A DNA stretch of 64,000 nt from Antedon mediterranea (GCF_964355755.1 NC_092680.1:4565001-4629000), one strand, 5' to 3'; numbered from the stretch's first letter, positions 25,673-39,219 are shown. Notes: generated by a model not told the origin, from the letters alone. A program made the numbers and translations.

Positions 25673-26584
25673 TAGTCAGGTGGCTTAGCGACTAAAACGT
25701 TACACGGTGGACATAAGCACCACATTTGGCATGAGGCTTCTTTTAGACGTACTAATTGATTTTTGCCTAGGAGCCACCCGATCATCTTCCGATTTTCCAA
25801 GATGGCGGCCAAAATCCAAAATGGCTGCCAGTAAATTGGTATATCATATATCTCTGGCTGTAAAAGTTACAAATAGACAAATAATGTACTGAATAAAGAA
25901 TTTCTGAGGTCAGTAAAACCGATTCAGGAAATATTATATAAGGTGAGTTCCAAAATGGCGCCCAAAAATAAAAATGGTAGCCATTGAAATTCAAATACAT
26001 ATAATCGTATACAAAGTCACAAATAGTCCATTTCCTAATATAATTTAGCCTGCAAATCAGAAGGAAAGTGCAAGCATTGCATTTTATGAATTTTTTAACC
26101 ATGCTAGTTATAAAAATCCATGTTATCAAATTTCTAAAGTTTTCCCTTGACCTTTGACCTCAATTTGAATATTTTAATCCAATTGAAAACAAAATAACCA
26201 TATCTCCGCAACGCTTGCATTAAATTAAATAATTTTAGTGTCAAAATCTTTGGAAGATGCATATTAATATTCGTCCTAATGGAAACATTTGTCAAAAAAT
26301 GTCCGGAAGTATGATTTTTGGTGATTTTGACCTTTGACCTACATGTCATATAACTTGGTAACTAACAGTTGGACAAACTTGAAATATGTCTCAAATTAAT
26401 CAGAAGATGGATGTTTCTATTCAGTCTAATACAAACTTTTCCAAGAAAATGACCCAGATTCTTGTTATTGACCTTTGACCTGTACTGGTAGTACACATTT
26501 CTATATCTCGAAAACTAGTGGTCGTAAAAGTTTTTTTTATGAGAAATTGTTAGAAAAATATATATTTATATGTTTTATAATAAA
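25673..26584. repeat. Spacer with degenerate repeats and three DR1 motifs
   Basis: This 0.9-kb block separates flank copies A and B and has no counterpart between the other copies. It holds AAGATGGCGGCCAAAATCCA-type words and a degenerate repeat of about 140-180 bp. Each unit ends in TGACCTTTGACCT (26148, 26328, 26469). It looks like a transposon or satellite fragment of unknown class. Confidence 0.5.
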
Positions 26585-28514
26585 ATAATTTACTACTTTC
26601 TATTGTAGAATAATATACAATGTATATATTATTTACCGGTGATAATATTATTTAAAGTAAAATGTCCATGTGAAAACGTTTGAACTACAAACCAATGACT
26701 GGGGTGGTACATCTGTCAAATGATAACGCAGGTTAGCTCAGCGAGGACGGAAACCTCGCGTAGAACAAAAGGGCAAGCTCGCTTTATTTTGATTTTCAAT
26801 ATGTTTAGTGTGTAACAAAACTACCAAATGTTCCATCTGTCTACACTATCAAAATATTTTGACAAAATATGGTATTGATATTTCGAAATATGGTAGTGAT
26901 ATGACATCATCATATCCATATATGGGCACATTACATCACATCACTCTACAGCTCACTATGTCGGTCGGTCGGTTGGTCGGTAAACACTAACTTGAGCACG
27001 CGACTGCAGCCATGTGTATGGCCTTGTTGTCACATAAAGTTTGATAGTGTAGACAGAGCTTAAGGCGTTGTCTGCTTATCGTGAGAACGAATTCAGCAAG
27101 TTCACACATTTATTTTGCAATGTTGACTATTAGCAATACTGTTGATTTTTCCTTTTGATTGCATTTGAATACATGATTCACAATAAGAGGTTACATTTTC
27201 TTTACTGTAAACACTATACGTTGGTGTATAATTTATATTCTTTGTTTTAAAAAGGCTGTTTGATACACAGTTTGATCGTATATATTATAATGAATATAGG
27301 GACCGAAAACAGAATATTATAAATCACATTGGCACTCGGATACCCTAAAAGGCCATTTATACAAACTAAACAGCAAATGAAAGTAAAACAAACAGAAGAA
27401 TCTAAAAAGAAAGATACAATCAGGAATATAAACGGTTTGGTTATCCTACTTTCCTCGTCTTATCACAAAGAGTCAGAAAATATGTTAAAAGAATTTTGCA
27501 TCAACACAACCAGTAATCACGCTATAAACAGAAATGGGCATATAATAATTGACAAAAATCGAACACTTAAGATCGGATTATAGAAGAATATGTGGATCCG
27601 ACAAAGAAGAAATGATATCACCTTAAATTTAAACAGAATTGGCCCTCTAGAGGGCAATCTGTTTAGTGACAGAGAGTCATTCTTCTGAAGAGACTGTTAG
27701 TGAAAAGAACTAAACTGGAAAGGTAACTTTTTAACCTCTTATATTTTTATATTTTCTTTTAAGATACTGTTTTGTTTTGTTTTTTTTTAACTAGTTATTT
27801 TAGTTGTTCTATGTCAATTAAAAAAAATACTCAAAATGTTAAGGCAATCCAATTACGGTGTACATCAAAATGTGTACTGATTTAGAGAAAAAAAAATGAT
27901 AACATAAACACAAGGTATGTTTTAACATTGTAACTCCATAACCTCAACGATGAAGAATATCGCGTTGCATGCGCCGCCGTGCAAATAGCAATGTCCTTTC
28001 GTATATTTTAGGTCTTAGATCTGTTCTTTCGAGGTCTTATTGTTAGTCATCAAACTTCAATAATTTAGGTTAGAATTAATGCGCATAATAGTTTTTTTCT
28101 AAGGCATGAATTCATAAATCCGGTACTCGATGAGAAAAAATGTATAGGGCCTACTGTTGTTGTATACTCGAGGTCTTACTAATCTAGGCCCGGTATCGCC
28201 CGGTAGGGATTTATGATATTGAATGATATCCCCAAGTACTCTAGTGACACGCTAACAAACCATGGTATAAATATAAATATAATATAAATACCTCCATGAA
28301 CAAAGCTACCCTCAATTAATGCTTTTAAAAGTCTATGTAAAAGTGTGTTACATACATTTTCTGCACTGATATGCAACGTAAGTTTATATTAATTATTTTG
28401 TATAACAAACGCTATCTGCGTTTTTAATTTCACTGTTACCACCTCAATGTGAATAGAATCCTTTGTTCTGTGAAATTCCAAACATGAAAAGCATATTTTC
28501 TTTGGTAATTAACA
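26585..28514. repeat. Flank duplication, copy B
   Basis: Near-identical to 23757-25672 of copy A and to 32898-34800 of copy C, with scattered substitutions and small indels. It starts abruptly at TTTACTACTTTCTATTG after the spacer. Beyond the point where copy A ends it stays colinear with copy C, through the retroelement fragment and up to the start of gene 4. Confidence 0.8.
26839..27054. mobile_element. MITE carrying a nested CGGT element (copy B)
   Basis: Copy of the 24009-24227 composite, moved with the flank duplication. Both outer inverted ends (GTCTACACTATCAAA and TTTGATAGTGTAGAC) are complete here. Confidence 0.7.
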
Positions 28515-28626
28515 TGAAAATACCAACAATTTCCAATTCAAATCCAACATATTTGTTATTGAAATTACACAATCGTAATAGTACAGAATTATAATTGATC
28601 AGTGAACTTTAAAATGAGTTGGCTCT

Positions 28627-28896
28627 CGTCACAATTAGGCCATACAAAATCACCTGTCGGTGTCCTCCGCTCGAAGCAGATTGGCTGTCATTTATTTCCA
28701 TTCTTTCCTCAGCTGCGCCTTCGTCACACATTTCTCATAGCTCATTTTTGTCCATTCCTTTGTGTTGGTTGTCCATGTAAAACGTGGTCTACCTCTGCCT
28801 CTTTTCCCGTCTATTTTACCATCTAGTATTTCCTTTTGAAGACTTTCCTTCCTTATGAGATGACCACAAAATTCTAGCTTTCTTTTCTTGAATTGG
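28627..28896 (-). pseudogene. Non-LTR retrotransposon ORF2 fragment
   Basis: The minus strand reads KLEFCGHLIRKESLQKEILD, then GKRGRGRPRFTWTTNTKEWT, then RKEWK, a stop, and MTANLLRAEDT. This is the C-terminal end typical of non-LTR reverse transcriptases (GRGRPR...W..N..EW...ANLLR..DT). Only the last ~90 codons survive, with a stop inside. It is a dead fragment shared with 34917-35157. Confidence 0.75.
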
Positions 28897-29112
28897 CATT
28901 TAAATTGGAAACACTATGCATATAATTGCCATTGAGCAGAAAAATGTGAGTTCACATTATAAACTATTTCCTTATATATATACTGGTCTTACAATTTACG
29001 TGAATCAGTCACCAAAACTGTGTGTAATTATCAGACAAGTCCAAAATAGGAAAAGGGTAACTAAAATAATGGCAAGGTTACATAAACGTCATAAAGTGCT
29101 TTGTAAAATAAC

Positions 29113-29218
29113 AAGGCCATATACATGGCTGCAGTCGCGTGCTCAAATGTGAGCCGACTGACCATCCGACCGACCAACCGACCGACTATCCGACCAACCG
29201 ACATAGTGAACTGTAGAT
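29113..29218 (-). repeat. CGGT-type dispersed element
   Basis: Minus-orientation copy: CAAGGCCATATACATGGCTG, CAGTCGCGTGCTCAA, then ACCGACCAACCG repeats and ACATAGTGAACTGTAG. It lies about 130 bp upstream of gene 4. A longer version stands at the same place before gene 5. Confidence 0.65.
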
Positions 29219-29345
29219 ATGATTTTCAGATACGTGTTGTTAGAATTTATAATTGCTAAAATTTAAATTGTTCTGAATCTGATTGAATCTTCATATTTCA
29301 ATTATAGTGTATACATTGTAATGTTATAATAGAAGACCATATAAC

Positions 29346-32300
29346 ATGGAAAAAAAAGAACTGGATTACTTGAAAGGATATGCTGAATCCTACAAGCGAA
29401 GTTTCAACTTGCGAGTATTAGCAGATGATACTGAGATTAAAGAAGCTTACAAAACTGCTCGAGAAAGAGGAAAGTTACCTTTTAACAGAACTAAGGTTCT
29501 TATTCTGGGTGATCATGGTGCCGGGAAAACGTCAACCTGCAGGCGTTTACAAGGAAAAGATTTTCGTCCAGAAGAACCTAGTACAATTGGAATAGAAACA
29601 AACACTGTTGAGACGAAAGTCAGTGATGTTAATAGTAAATGGTGTGAGGTGACAAACACTCCATTAGAAGACTATGAAAGTTCAGCAGCGTGGTGGACAG
29701 TATCTCGTGTGCTTAAACAGGCAAAAAGGTTGTCAAAGGCACGTGGTTCGTCTGGCAATAAAACACATTTATTGATCCGAAAATTATTGGAGGACATATA
29801 TTACTTAATGTTGTATATTATCCCTTTTACTGTTATACAATGTTTTGGTGGGTTTACATTTGGGTTCGGGTCAGTTGTGTGGTTGTACATCTTTTGCATT
29901 ATGACAATATGTGACGTCCACACTGCATATCGCTTTGGTTGTGGATATGCTATAATGATGGTACTTGTAGATAGAGCTACACAAAATGAACAGTTTTCAA
30001 ACCTACAAAACATAGATATAAATACATGGATTTATTTCACTGTGGTTATGTTTGTTTGCATGTATGGAATTGGCTCATTCCTTGTCGGCATACTTATGGG
30101 CACAGGTGGAAGGACTGGTATCTGTTTAGCATTGTGTTTCATGGTACATCCAAATCAGACTGTTATTTCCATTGAAAGTTTTTTAGAAAAGCTATCATTT
30201 TTTTACAATATGATATATTATCTTAAATTCATATTTTCTGGAGTTATCCTAATAGTAATTTTTAGGAGCATTCACTCACAAATCTTTTCACTTAATCGAA
30301 GAAAGTTTATTACTTTGATAATAATTAACATCGTTTGTATCATTACAGCAATATACTTAGGAAGGAACAATTTTGTTGAAATATGTATTTTATTTTGCTT
30401 CATTGCAATTGTCTTTTCAATCATGTGTGGAGTTATATTAGGAAGAAAGATTGTAGCTTATGGCTATACACCTGGAAATTACTTTGTAAAGAAATCAGCA
30501 GGGTTTATTGTTGGAATATTTTTAGCAAAATTATGTGGTTGGAAATTTGGAAATGTGTCTAATTTAAGAGATGGTCATAACCATTCCAAGTCACAGTATA
30601 TATTTGACTTGATTTTATTTTTTGCCCCAATTACTGGTTTTATTATCTACGAATGGCATTCTTATACAAAAGTAAAAACTACATCGTCAATACCAATAGT
30701 GCATATCAGGAGGTCAATGGAAGCAGATATGCGAAACGAATGTTACATCGATGCCAGACTAAGTTTATGGGATTTTGCAGGACAAGAAATGTACTATAAT
30801 ACACACCACCTATTTATGCCAAAGCAAGGCGTATACTTGGTTGTTTTCAACGCTGTAGAAGCGATTTCTAATCCTGATAGACATATTAAACGGCTACAAT
30901 TCTGGTTACAATCTATTGCTATGCATGTTGATATTGAGAATGTTGTAGTGTTTCTTGTAGGAACAAGGAGAGAAAGTGTACGTGATGAAAATGCGTTTTC
31001 TACTTTTGGGAAATTTGTAACTGCACATCTTTACAAAAGATTTTCAAGATTGCTTGCTTTTCATCCAAGTGGACGACTTTGCTTTTTTATTGAAAACTCA
31101 TTTAATGTTGATAATGAGCTTTCCCTTTTGCGAGAAAGTATATATAATGAAGTTATGAAATTGAGATACTTTCGTGAACAATTTTCTGTAAAATATCTAC
31201 TATTTAAAGAAACGTTAAATGGATTTCGTCATAGACAGTGCGTTATTGCGAGTATAAAAGATATTGAAAACGAATTAGTGTTAACAAGTACCAACTTTGT
31301 GAAATATGAGGTGCGTCAACTTCTGAATTTCTTTGATAAATCTGGAGATATCATATACAATGAACTTGATGAACTACTTCAGAATTATGTTGTTTGTGAT
31401 CCTCAGGTATTAATAGACATTCTGAAATTATTAGTGAATGTACCTGAACCACACAAAAGAAACAGAGCCGTGTCTGATCTTTGGCAGAAATTACTGGAAA
31501 CAGGAATTGTAGACAGTAGACTATTGGAACACATTTGCCGAAACAAAGGAATTTGGAGAGTTTATCCTTACGTTATTCGGTATTTGGTCGGAACACAGTT
31601 AATGTTTCCACTTACAATAACTAACCGAGTTGATCAAGTTGGGACATTTTGTCTTCCTTGCAAATTGCCTAAAATTGAGTTGCAGCCACGTGAATTTAAT
31701 TACAGTTATCATACTTCTGACATATTTTATTTCGATTTTGGTGAAGTTTTACTAGAATTTATATTTCTTCGAATTATTGCAAAATGCTGTCAAGTGTTTG
31801 ATTGGATAAGGATCTATTATAACTGTGCGCATTTCAGAGCAAGTGAAACATGTTTTTTTCAAATAAACTCTGAGACAATTTGTGCAGATAGTATTTATGT
31901 ATATGATAGAAATCTATTAAAACTTTCAGTGTCCAAAGTAATCCCGAGTAAATCAGTCAATATCTTACGGAAAATGCATACTTTCATTGAAGAGATAATT
32001 CAACAAACATTTAATCCGGATTACTTTCACGATCAGTATCTTTTTGGTCCAGTATGTGAAAGATGTAGTTCTTTGGATGCAACGATGTGTTTGGTGAATC
32101 TTGTTGGCTTAAGTGACGATGTTTCTGCATTGAATGAATACAAAGTAGACGAATATCACACTGTGTATAGTAAATCAAAGGTAATATTTTGTTTATTGGT
32201 TTGCTTTAGTATTTTCTCTTTTGGTGAGATTTAACACATCTTTTTTAATTAACCAGCCTATAAATCCGGTATATGCGTACACAATATATTATTTGTTGTT

Positions 32301-32382
32301 TACTAATTTTATTTATGAATTAATTTTGCAGTTCAGTTTTACCTGCAGTAGACCAATCAATTTCACACAGACAAGTCTTTGA
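29346..32382 (+). CDS. Array gene 4: membrane-interrupted ROCO-like GTPase (reference copy for residue map)
   Basis: Exon 1 is 29346-32180 and exon 2 is 32332-32382 (151-bp intron), giving 961 residues ending FSFTCSRPINFTQTSL. Residue map: ROCO lead-in 30-50; P-loop 55-63; S79-T80 in the G2 place; W-rich link ESSAAWWTVSRVLKQ 111-125; hydrophobic segments near 152-172, 174-192, 228-252, 287-308, 321-338, 343-366 and 418-437, with weaker ones near 198-210, 256-268 and 384-399. G3 DFAGQ is 476-480, G4-like VGTRR 538-542, COR-like VVCDPQVLIDILK 682-694, TFCLPC 767-772, GPVCERCSSLDATMC 901-915. Both halves of the G domain must lie on one side of the membrane, so an even helix number is expected. 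It is a near twin of gene 5, flanks included. Confidence 0.9.
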
Positions 32383-34800
32383 GAAGTTGCTACAGCTTTT
32401 AATAGTTTATAATGTTAGTTATTTACTATCTACACACATATTCTATCGATATGCACATTGTTAATGGCAGATGATATTCAATAATCTAGAAAGTTTATGT
32501 TAAATAACATGCTTGATGATTCGTTGCATAACATCATCAATATGGATATAATAGCGTTTATAATATAATGTATATGGTCAACGTAAGGATAGAGATTAAT
32601 TTAAATAATACATTATATTTTTTATTGAGATTATTATAGATTGCCATCGTCATAATATTGCATGGTTATCAAATGTTAAATCTATGTAGTAACTTATTAC
32701 ATTACATAAAAGAAGGTATCAGTTCAACCGAGTTGAATACATATGTCAATAAAGGTGCATAGAATGTAAAAGCAAATCAAATTAGTAATTAAAACAAAAC
32801 TTATAATATTGAAATTGTAGAGTAAATTAATTTAAAAAAATAATTGTGCGGTATTATAGTTATGTATGTGCCTACGTAATCATACATGTCTTTATGTAAT
32901 TTACTACTTTCTATAGTAGAATAATATACAATGTATATATTATTTACCGGTGATAATATTATTTAAAGTAAAATGTCCCTGTGAAAACGTTTGAACTACA
33001 GACCAATGACTGGGGCGGTACATCTGTCAAATGATAACGCAGGCGAGCTCAGCGAGGACGCAAACCTCGCGTAGAACAAAAGGGCAAGCTCGCTTTATTT
33101 TGATTTTCAATATGTTTAATGTGTAACAAAACTACCAAATGTTCCATCTGTCTACACTATCAAAATATTTTGACAAAATATGGTATTGATATTTCGAAAT
33201 ATGGTAGTGATATGACATCATCATATCCATATATGGGCACATCACATCACATCACTCTACAGCTCACTATGTCGGTCGGTCGGTTGGTCGGTAAACACTA
33301 ACTTGAGCACGCGACTGCAGCCATGTATATGGCCTTGTTGTCACATAAAGTTTGATAGTGTAGACAGAGCTTAAGGCGTTGTCTGCTTATCGTGAGAACG
33401 AATTCAGCAAGTTCACACATTTATTTTGCAATGTTGACTATTAGCAATACTGTTTTTCTTTTGATTGCATTTGAATACATGATTCACAATGAGAGGTTAT
33501 ATTTTCTTTACTGTAAACACTATACGTTGGTGTATAATTTATATTCTTTGTTTTAAAATGGCTGTTTGATACACATTTTGATCGTATATATTATAATGAA
33601 TATAGGGACCGAAAAGGGAATATTATAAATCATATTGGCACTCGGATACCCTAAAAGGCCATTTATACAAACTAAACAGCAAATGAAAGTAAAACAAACA
33701 GAAGAATCTAAAAAGAAAGATACAATCAGGAATATAAACGGTTTGGTTATCCTACTTTCCTCGTCTTTTTCACAAAGAGTCAGAAAATATGTTAAAAGAA
33801 TTTTGCATCAACACAACCAGTAATCACGCTATAAACAGAAATGGGCATATAATAATTGACAAAAATCGAACACTTAAGATTGGATTATAGAAGAATATGT
33901 GGATCCGACAAAGAAGAAATGATATCACCCTAAATTTAAACAAAATTGGCCCTCTAGAGGTCAATCTATTTAGTGACAGAGAGTCATTCTTCTGAAGAGA
34001 CTGTTAGTGAAAAGAACTAAACTGGAAAGGTAACTTTTTAACCTCTTATATTTTTATATTTTCTTTTAAGATACTGTTTTTTTTTTTTTTAACTAGTTAT
34101 TTTAGTTGTTCTATATCAATTAAAAAAATACTCAAAATGTTAAGGCAATCCAATTACGGTGTACATCAAATTGTGTATTGATTTAGAGAAAGAACAAAAA
34201 TGATAACTTAAACACAAGGTATGTTTTAACATTTTAACTCCATAACCTCAACGATGAAGAATATCGCGTTGCATGCGCCGCCGTGCAAATAGCAATGTCC
34301 TTTCGTATATTTTAGGTCTTAGATCTGTTCTTTCGAGGTCTTATTGTTAGTCATCAAACTTCAATAATTTAGGTGAGAATTAATGCGCATAATAGTTTTT
34401 TCTAAGGCATGAATTCATAAATTCGGTACTCGATGAGAAAAATTGTATAGGGCCTACTGTTGTTGTATACTCGAGGTCTTACTAATCTAGGCCCGATATC
34501 GCCCGGTAGGGTTTTATAATATTAAATGATATCCCCAAGTACTCTAGTAACAAACCATGGTATAAATATAAATATAATATAAATACCTCCATGAACAAAA
34601 CTACCCTCAATTAATGCTTTTAAAAGTCTATGTAACAGTGTGTTACATACATTTTCTGCACTGATATGCAACGTAAGTTTATATTAATTATTTTGTATAA
34701 CAAACGCTATCTGCGTTTTCAATTTCACTGTTACCACGTGAATAGAATCCTTTGTTCTGTGAAATTCCAAACATGAAAAGCATATTTTCTGTGGTAATTA
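32383..34800. repeat. Flank duplication, copy C
   Basis: Colinear with copy A over its whole length and with copy B from about 32898. It contains the composite MITE at 33150-33365. The shared open frame (33635 on) is broken by extra T bases at about 33768, which argues that this frame is not under selection. Confidence 0.8.
33150..33365. mobile_element. MITE carrying a nested CGGT element (copy C)
   Basis: Third copy of the composite, with outer ends GTCTACACTATCAAA and TTTGATAGTGTAGAC. It descended with the flank block rather than by a separate insertion. Confidence 0.7.
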
Positions 34801-34916
34801 ACATAAAAATACCAACAATTTCCAATTCAAATCCAACATATTTGTTATTGAAATTACACAATCGCAATAGTACAGAATTATAATTGATCAGTGAACTTTA
34901 AAATGAGCTGGCTCTC

Positions 34917-35157
34917 GTCACAATTAGGCCATACAAAGCTGTCATGAATTTCTATTCTTTCCTCAGCTGCGCCTTCGTCACACATTTCTCATAGCTCATT
35001 TTTGTCCATTCCTTTGTGTTGGTTGTCCATGTAAAACGTGGTCTACCTCTGCCTCTTTTCCCGTCTATTTTACCATCTAGTATTTCCCTTTGAAGACTTT
35101 CCTTCCTTATGAGTTGACCAACAAATTCTAGCTTTCTTTTCTTGAATTGGCATTTAA
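34917..35157 (-). pseudogene. Non-LTR retrotransposon ORF2 fragment, second copy
   Basis: Same fragment as at 28627-28896, with the GKRGRGRPRFTWTTNTKEWT stretch preserved. It has a deletion of about 30 bp near its end that removes part of the MTANLLRAEDT region. Duplicated with gene and flank. Confidence 0.7.
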
Positions 35158-35371
35158 ATTGGAAACACTATGCATATGCCATTGATCAGAAAAATGTGAG
35201 TTCACATTATAAACTATTTCCTTATATATATACTGGTCTTACAATTTACGTGAATCAGTCACCAACACTTTGTTAAAGTGTAATTATCAGACAAGTTCAA
35301 AATAGGAAAAGGGTAACTAAAATAATAGCAAGGTTACATAAACGTCAAAAAGTGCTTTGTAAAATAACAAG

Positions 35372-35512
35372 GCCATATACATGGCTGCAGTCGCGTGCTC
35401 AAATGTGAGCCGACTGACCATCCGACCGACCAACCGACCAACCAACCGACCAACCGACCGACTATCCGACCAACATAGTGAACTGTAGAGTCGCGTTGAA
35501 CGCGACTAAAAT
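35372..35512 (-). repeat. CGGT-type dispersed element, longest copy
   Basis: CAAGGCCATATACATGGCTG, CAGTCGCGTGCTCAA, about ten CCGA/CCAA tetranucleotide units, then CATAGTGAACTGTAG and the hairpin AGTCGCGTTGAACGCGACT. Both ends are visible here, including the terminal hairpin that most copies lack. Confidence 0.7.
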
Positions 35513-35639
35513 ATGATTTTCTGATACGTGTTGTTAGAATTTATAATTGTTTAAATTTAAATTGTTCTGAATCTGATTGAATCTTCATATTTCAATTATA
35601 GTGTATACATTGTAATGTTATAATAGAAGACCATATAAC

Positions 35640-38600
35640 ATGGAAAAAAAAGAACTGGATTACTTGAAAGGATATGCTGAATCCTACAAGCGAAGTTTCA
35701 ACTTGCGTGTATTAGCAGATGATACTGAGATTAAAGAAGCTTACAAAACTGCTCGAGAAAGAGGAAAGTTACCTTTTAACAGAACTAAGGTTCTTATTCT
35801 GGGTGATCATGCTGCCGGGAAAACGTCAACCTGCAGGCGTTTACAAGGAAAAGATTTTCGTCCAGAAGAACCTAGTACAATTGGAATAGAAACAAACACT
35901 GTTGAGACGAAAGTCAGTGATGTTAATAGTAAATGGTGTGAGGTGACAAACACTCCATTAGAAGACTATGAAAGTTCAGCAGCGTGGTGGACAGTATCTC
36001 GTGTGCTTAAACAGGCAAAAAGGTTGTCAAAGGCACGTAGTTCATCTGGCAATAAAACACAATTATTGATCCGAAAATTGTTGGAGGACACATATTATTT
36101 AATGTTGTATATTATCCCTTTTACTGTTATACTATGTTTTGGTGGGTTGACATTTGGGTTTGGGCCAGTCGTGTGGTTGTACATCTTTTGCATTATGGCA
36201 ATATGTGACGTCCACACTGCATATCGCTTTGGTTGTGGATATGCTATAATAATGGTACTTGTAGATAGAGCTACACAATTAAATGAACAGTTTACAAACC
36301 TACAAAACATAGATTTAAATACATGGATTTATGTCACTGTGGTTATGTTTGTTTGCATGTATGGAATTGGATCATTCCTCGTCGGCATACTTATGGGCAC
36401 AGGAGGTAGGACTGGTATCTGTTTGGCATTGTGTTTCATGGTACATCCAAATCAGACTGTTATTTCCATTGAAAGTTTTTTAGAAAAACTATCATTTCTT
36501 TACAATATCATATATTATCTTCAATTCACAATTTTTGCAGTTATTATAATTGTAATTTTCAGGAGCGTTCACACACAAATATTTTCACTTAATCGACGAA
36601 AGTTTATTATTGTGATAATAATTAACAACGTTTGTATCATTACAGCAATATACTTAGGAAGGAACTATTTTGTTGAAATTTTTGTTTTATTTTGCTTCAT
36701 TGCAATTGTCTTTTCAATCATGTGTGGGGTTATATTAGGAAGAAAGATGGTAGCTTATGGCTATACACCTGGAAATTACTTTGTAAAGAAATCAGCAGGG
36801 TTTATTGCTGGAATATTTTTAGCAAAAGTATGTGGTTGGAAATTTGGAAGGAGTGTGTCAAATTTAAAAGATGGTCATAACCTTTCCAAGTCACAGTATA
36901 ATATATTTGACTTGATTTTATTTTTTGCCCCAATTACTGGTTTTATCATCTACGAATGGCATTCTTATATGAAAGTAAAAACTACGTCATCAATACCAAT
37001 AGTGCATATCAGAAAGTCAATGGAAGCAGATATGCGAAACGAATGTTACATTGATGCCAGACTAAGTTTATGGGATTTTGCAGGACAAGAAATGTACTAT
37101 AATACACACCATCTTTTTATGCCAAAGCAAGGCGTATACTTGGTTGTTTTTAACGCTGTAGAAGCGATTTCTAATCCTGGTAGACACATTAAACGGCTAC
37201 AATTCTGGTTACAATCTATTGCTATGCATGTTGATATTGAGAATGTTGTAGTGTTTCTTGTAGGAACAAGGAGAGAAAGTGTACGTGATGAAAATGCGTT
37301 TTCTACTTTTGGGAAATTTGTAACTGCACATCTTTACAAAAGATTTTCAAGATTACTTGCTTTTCATCCAAGTGGACGACTTTGCTTTTTTATTGAAAAC
37401 TCATTTAATGTTGATTATGAGCTTTTCCTTTTGCGAGAAAGTATATATAATGAAGTTATGAAATTGAGATACTTTCGTGAACAATTTTCTGTAAAATACC
37501 TATTATTTAAAGAAACATTAAATGGATTTCGTCATAGACAGTGCGTTATTGCGAGTATAAAAGATATTGAAAACGAATTATTGTTAATAAGTACAAACTT
37601 TGTGAAATATGAGGTGCGTCAACTTCTGAATTTCTTTGATAAATCTGGAGATATCATATACAATGAACTTGATGAACTACTTCAGAATTATGTTGTTTGT
37701 GATCCTCAGGTATTAGTAGACATTCTGACATTATTAGTGAATGTACCTGAACCACACAGAAGAAACAGAGCCGTTTCTGATCTTTGGCAGAGATTACTGG
37801 AAACAGGAGTTGTAGACAGTAGACTATTGGAACACATTTGCCGAATGAAAGGAATTTGGAGAGTTTATCCTTATGTTATTCGGTACTTGGTCGGAACACA
37901 GTTGATGTTTCCACTTACAATAACTAACCGAGTTGATCAAGTTGGGACATTTTGTCTTCCTTGCAAATTGCCTAAAATTGAGTTGCAACCACGTGAATTT
38001 AATTATAGTCATCATATTTCTGATATGTTTTATTTTGATTTTGGTGAAGTTTTACTAGAATTTATATTTCTTCGAATTATTGCAAAATGCTGTCAAGTGT
38101 TTGATTGGAGAAGGATCTATTATAACTGTGCGCATTTCAGAGCAAGTGAAACATGTTTTTTTCAAATAAACTCTGAGACAATTTGTGCAGATAGTATATA
38201 TGTATATGATAGAAATCTATTAAAACTGTCAGTGTCTAAAGTAATCCCGAGTGAATCAGTTAATATCTTACGGAAAATGCATACTTTCATTGAAGAAATA
38301 ATCCTACAAACATTTAATCCAGATTATTTTCACGATCAGTATCTTTTTGGTCCATTATGTGAAAGATGTAGTTCTTTGGATGGAACGATGTGTTTGGTGA
38401 ATCTTTTTGGCTTAAGTAACAATGTCTCCACATTGAATGAATACAAAGTAGATGAATATCACACAGTTTATTCTAAATCAAAGGTAACTGTTTAGTACTT
38501 ATATAGAATATATACTAAAATAGAATTTTGCTAAATATAATAATTGCTGTGTTTGGCAAAATATAATTTTTGTTTTTCTTTGTTTGTTAGCACTATAGCA

Positions 38601-39166
38601 TTTACTTTTTAAGATATCGTCCTACATTTTTTGTGGTTGTTAATAAGTATATACTTATTCAAATCTGACTTACCTGTTTATTTCACACGAGATATCAAAT
38701 AGCACACCCTCTGTATTCTTTTAATATGAGCCGAAATAATAAGCAGGTCATTTACTAGGCAGACCAATACAAAAATAGATTACTGAGACAAATAATAAAA
38801 AAATAATAGTACGAATAATAATAATAATATAAATTATTCTTATTATTCTGTGGCAATATTTTGCAAATACTTATGTATGTAGGCCTTATTTGTTATTAAA
38901 TGTGTATTCTTTTAACATGGCCTGAAATATCAACATGTGGCAATATTTTGCCAAGTACTTCACTCAGTTTCTGAGTGCTTTCTTTTTATATTGGTTGTAC
39001 TTTGAATTTTTTTCTTCAATTACCTATATTAGAATACAGTATAAAATGCGTACATATAGATGGTAATAATCTGTTATTATGTATACTAACTTATCATTTT
39101 TAATTTATTTTGCAGTTCAGTTTAACCTGCAGTAGACCAATAACCATCACCCAGACAACTGTTTGA
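35640..39166 (+). CDS. Array gene 5: membrane-interrupted ROCO-like GTPase with altered P-loop
   Basis: Exon 1 is 35640-38483 and exon 2 is 39116-39166, giving 964 residues ending FSLTCSRPITITQTTV. The 632-bp intron is the longest in the array. The first 130 residues equal gene 4 except for the P-loop, which reads GDHAAGKTS (Gly58 to Ala). Gly58 is a variable P-loop position, so binding may persist; the GK(T/S) core is intact. The switch region has SNPGRHIKRL where all other intact copies have SNPDRH, SNPDRY or SNPNKH. Its 3' flank does not match copies A-C but matches the flank of gene 6, placing a duplication breakpoint near the end of this gene. Confidence 0.88.
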
Positions 39167-39219
39167 TATTAAGTTTACTACAATACTTTACAAATTAAGC
39201 AAAAAGTGTTATGATATAA

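Noticed and set aside
25673-26584. Minus-strand frames of about 70-115 codons in the spacer
   Set aside because: They coincide with degenerate repeats and carry no protein signature.
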